From positions 62,001 to 126,000 of the forward strand of contig JBEBHH010000004.1 of assembly GCA_040080965.1 (NCBI GenBank): DNA of 64,000 bases, given 5' to 3'. The stretch comes from SHZI01 sp040080965. Its GTDB lineage: Bacteria > Pseudomonadota > Gammaproteobacteria > Steroidobacterales > GCA-2729495. This document shows positions 62,292 to 64,000 of this stretch, piece by piece; within the stretch, counting starts at the first letter, position 1, and every line of letters starts with the position of its first letter. Position numbers and translations under genes: made by a program. The notes under the pieces are model-generated. The model was not told the DNA's origin, did not search any database, and was given only the letters and a program-made list of their open reading frames with translations.

Positions 62292-63428
62292 TCAGCCCAG
62301 GATTCTCCCGACCGTCCAGTACGCCCCGACGGTGGCGATCAGCAGCGACGCGGGAATCACGATCCGCGCCCGGTACCAGGGCCGGTCGCGGAACCAGAGT
62401 CCCACGGTCAGCAGCGCGAGACTGATCACCGCGAGCTGGCCGAGCTCGACGCCCACATTGAAGGCGATCAGCGCCGGCAGGAACTCGCCCCGGGGCAGCC
62501 CGATTTCCGTCAGCACGCCGGCGAAGCCCAGCCCGTGCAGCAGCCCGAAGCCAAACACCACCCAGACGCGCCAGGGCCTGAGCCTGCCGACGACGACGTT
62601 CTCCACCGCGACATAGACGATCGACAGCGCAATCAGCGGCTCGACCACCGACGCGGGAAGGGAGATCACACCGTAGAGCGACAGCGCCAGCGTGATCGAG
62701 TGGGCGACAGTGAAGGCGGTCACCTGGTAGAGCAGCGGCCGCCAGTGCACCGACAGCAGGAAGATACCGAGCACGAACAGGATGTGGTCGAGGCCCTTGG
62801 GCAGGATGTGGGTGAAGCCCAGCACCGTGTAGTCCCGGAACACCTCAGTGGTCGTGCGCACCGGCACCAGCGCCGGATCCAGCTGGAATGGGGCACTCAC
62901 CTGACCGGCCATCAGCCAGTCCGCCCGCACGACGGCGCCATCCGGCATCGCGAACCGCAGGGCGCTCTCGCCGAATTCCGGCGCGTAGCGCCACGTAAAG
63001 GACTCGCTGCCCGGCGGAATGGCGCCGGCGAACCGGATCGTCGTCAGGCGCTCGACGCCCGTGTCACCGACTGGCGGGATGTCCACTGCCGCTACGCGCG
63101 GCGTGACGCGCCGGCCGTCGAAGCGCAGCTGGATGCCCTCGACCAGGCGCGGGGCGGACGCGTCGAACCGGGCACGCACCGCTTCCGGCGGCAGTTCGCG
63201 CAGCGCGTTGTAGACGTCGGCCTGGGGCGCCTGGCTGGTGTCCTCGTGCTCCGGGCCGATGCCGGCGAGCAGCGCCTCCAGGTTCAGCTGCAACGCTGCG
63301 GTGTAGCCACCCTCGCCGCTGAAGGTGACGGTGACGATCGCCGGCCGCAGGCGATGGGCATGGGCCGGCCCGGTCGTCAGCAAGCCCGCGAGCAACGAGG
63401 CGGCGAGGAGCACGGGAAAGAGCCGCAA
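62292..63428 (-). CDS. HupE/UreJ-2 family membrane protein
   Basis: 378 residues from a TTG that gives a clean signal peptide (RLFPVLLAASLLAGLLTTGPAHA). A periplasmic beta-rich domain (about 25-205) is followed by six or seven helices with the HupE-like core: GFTHILPKGLDHILFVLGIF, QVTAFTVAHSITLALSLYG, GFGLLHGLGFAGVL. The conserved His and Asp residues fit a metal (nickel or cobalt) permease role, by analogy only. A GTG at 63506 would overlap the divergent gene start and is less likely. Confidence 0.82.
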   Translation of the reverse strand: MRLFPVLLAASLLAGLLTTGPAHAHRLRPAIVTVTFSGEGGYTAALQLNLEALLAGIGPEHEDTSQAPQADVYNALRELPPEAVRARFDASAPRLVEGIQLRFDGRRVTPRVAAVDIPPVGDTGVERLTTIRFAGAIPPGSESFTWRYAPEFGESALRFAMPDGAVVRADWLMAGQVSAPFQLDPALVPVRTTTEVFRDYTVLGFTHILPKGLDHILFVLGIFLLSVHWRPLLYQVTAFTVAHSITLALSLYGVISLPASVVEPLIALSIVYVAVENVVVGRLRPWRVWVVFGFGLLHGLGFAGVLTEIGLPRGEFLPALIAFNVGVELGQLAVISLALLTVGLWFRDRPWYRARIVIPASLLIATVGAYWTVGRILG

Positions 63429-63494
63429 TGGATGCAGGTCGGGTCGCCGGGTCAAGGCCGCATCCCTTTCAGGTTCCTGTGCGAGACTAACCCA

Positions 63495-64000
63495 ATGGTG
63501 TCTCACCTCTCCACCAGGCGACTTTCCGCCGCCATTGTCGCCGGCATCACGCTGTGCCAGGCCACGCCCGCCCTCGCCCACGACTTCTGGATCGAACCGT
63601 CGGCCTTCCGGCCAGCGCCCGGCCCAGGCCTGCCGGTGACCCTGCGGGTCGGCGAGGATTTCAACGGCACCAGCCAGCCTTTCGTGCCGGACTGGTTCGT
63701 GGATTTTTCGGTCAGCTCAGTGGCCGGCCGTGAACCAGTGAAGGGCTTCGTGGGCGACGATCCGGCCGCGACGCTGGCGATCAATGCGCCGGGACTGCGG
63801 CTGATCGGCTACCACAGCAACCGCGCCTTCGTGGACCTGGAGGCCGGACGCTTCGACAAGTACCTGGAGAAGGAAGGCCTCGAGGCCATCCGCCAGCTGC
63901 GCCGGGAGCGGCGCCAGGAGGCGGTGAACGGCCGCGAGTACTACTCGCGCTGCGCCAAATCGCTGGTCAATGCCGGGGAGAAGCCGGGCGCGGGATTCGA
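63495..64000 (+). CDS. DUF4198 domain periplasmic protein (3' end cut by window)
   Basis: 168 complete codons visible, open at the right edge. Signal peptide (about 1-28), then AHDFWIEPSAFRP, the hallmark start of DUF4198 proteins, followed by RVGEDFNGTSQPF and LRLIGYHSNRAFVDLEAGRFDKYL. DUF4198 proteins are periplasmic and are repeatedly found with nickel or cobalt uptake systems. The divergent HupE-like gene fits that. ATG at 63495. Confidence 0.85.
   Translation, partial: MVSHLSTRRLSAAIVAGITLCQATPALAHDFWIEPSAFRPAPGPGLPVTLRVGEDFNGTSQPFVPDWFVDFSVSSVAGREPVKGFVGDDPAATLAINAPGLRLIGYHSNRAFVDLEAGRFDKYLEKEGLEAIRQLRRERRQEAVNGREYYSRCAKSLVNAGEKPGAGF

Overview
The window is a GC-rich, gene-dense stretch of a Gram-negative chromosome. 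Lipoproteins, an OmpW/OmpA porin, cytochrome b561 proteins, GreB, an iron superoxide dismutase, a cyclic glucan synthase and the PA2778/PA2779 pair together point to Pseudomonadota. I think a gammaproteobacterium is most likely, but genus cannot be told from this piece. I see no rRNA, tRNA, CRISPR array, insertion sequence or prophage. No gap between genes exceeds about 205 bases.

Layout. 1-3.7 kb: a minus-strand operon for the oxygen/NO-binding cytochrome SHP, its diheme partner DHC, a membrane cytochrome b and a two-component system; a PmrA-type direct-repeat box lies upstream. 3.8-7.5 kb: a small membrane protein, a DUF1838 protein, a TVP38-flavoprotein disulfide reductase fusion and a PilZ protein. 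7.7-14.4 kb: a formate dehydrogenase alpha subunit translationally coupled to a hydrolase-like/adenylate cyclase fusion, then CBS, macro-domain, TetR and host-attachment genes. 14.4-18.4 kb: DUF2950 and DUF3300 envelope proteins and an OmpW-OmpA chimera. 18.5-24.2 kb: prenyltransferase, ion channel, Rieske oxygenase, desaturase, CsbD-like protein, GreB and CIA30 protein.

24.2-47.5 kb looks like a stress and envelope region. It holds BON and DUF4398 lipoproteins, three Crp/Fnr paralogues, a diguanylate cyclase, a DUF883 protein, superoxide dismutase, a hybrid kinase with its response regulator, a degenerate tyrosine recombinase, a 2882-residue cyclic beta-glucan synthase (ndvB), the PA2779-PA2778 operon and a glycine-zipper protein. 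A palindrome of the form TGTNCG-N4-CGNACA recurs in promoter positions only in this region. I propose it as the operator of one or more of the Crp/Fnr paralogues.

47.6-64 kb: cytochrome b561, a YihY membrane protein, two more Rieske oxygenases, several small proteins, a DksA-like protein, a SYLF protein, a short-chain dehydrogenase and a fasciclin protein. Then come two DUF4038 glycosidase-like paralogues that differ in the number of 82-residue Ig-like repeats (one versus three), an NAD(P)H-hydrate dehydratase, and a divergent HupE-like/DUF4198 pair at the right edge.

Starts were chosen from ribosome binding sites, overlaps with neighbours and family starts; several are GTG or TTG. Functions are read from motifs by eye, with no database search.
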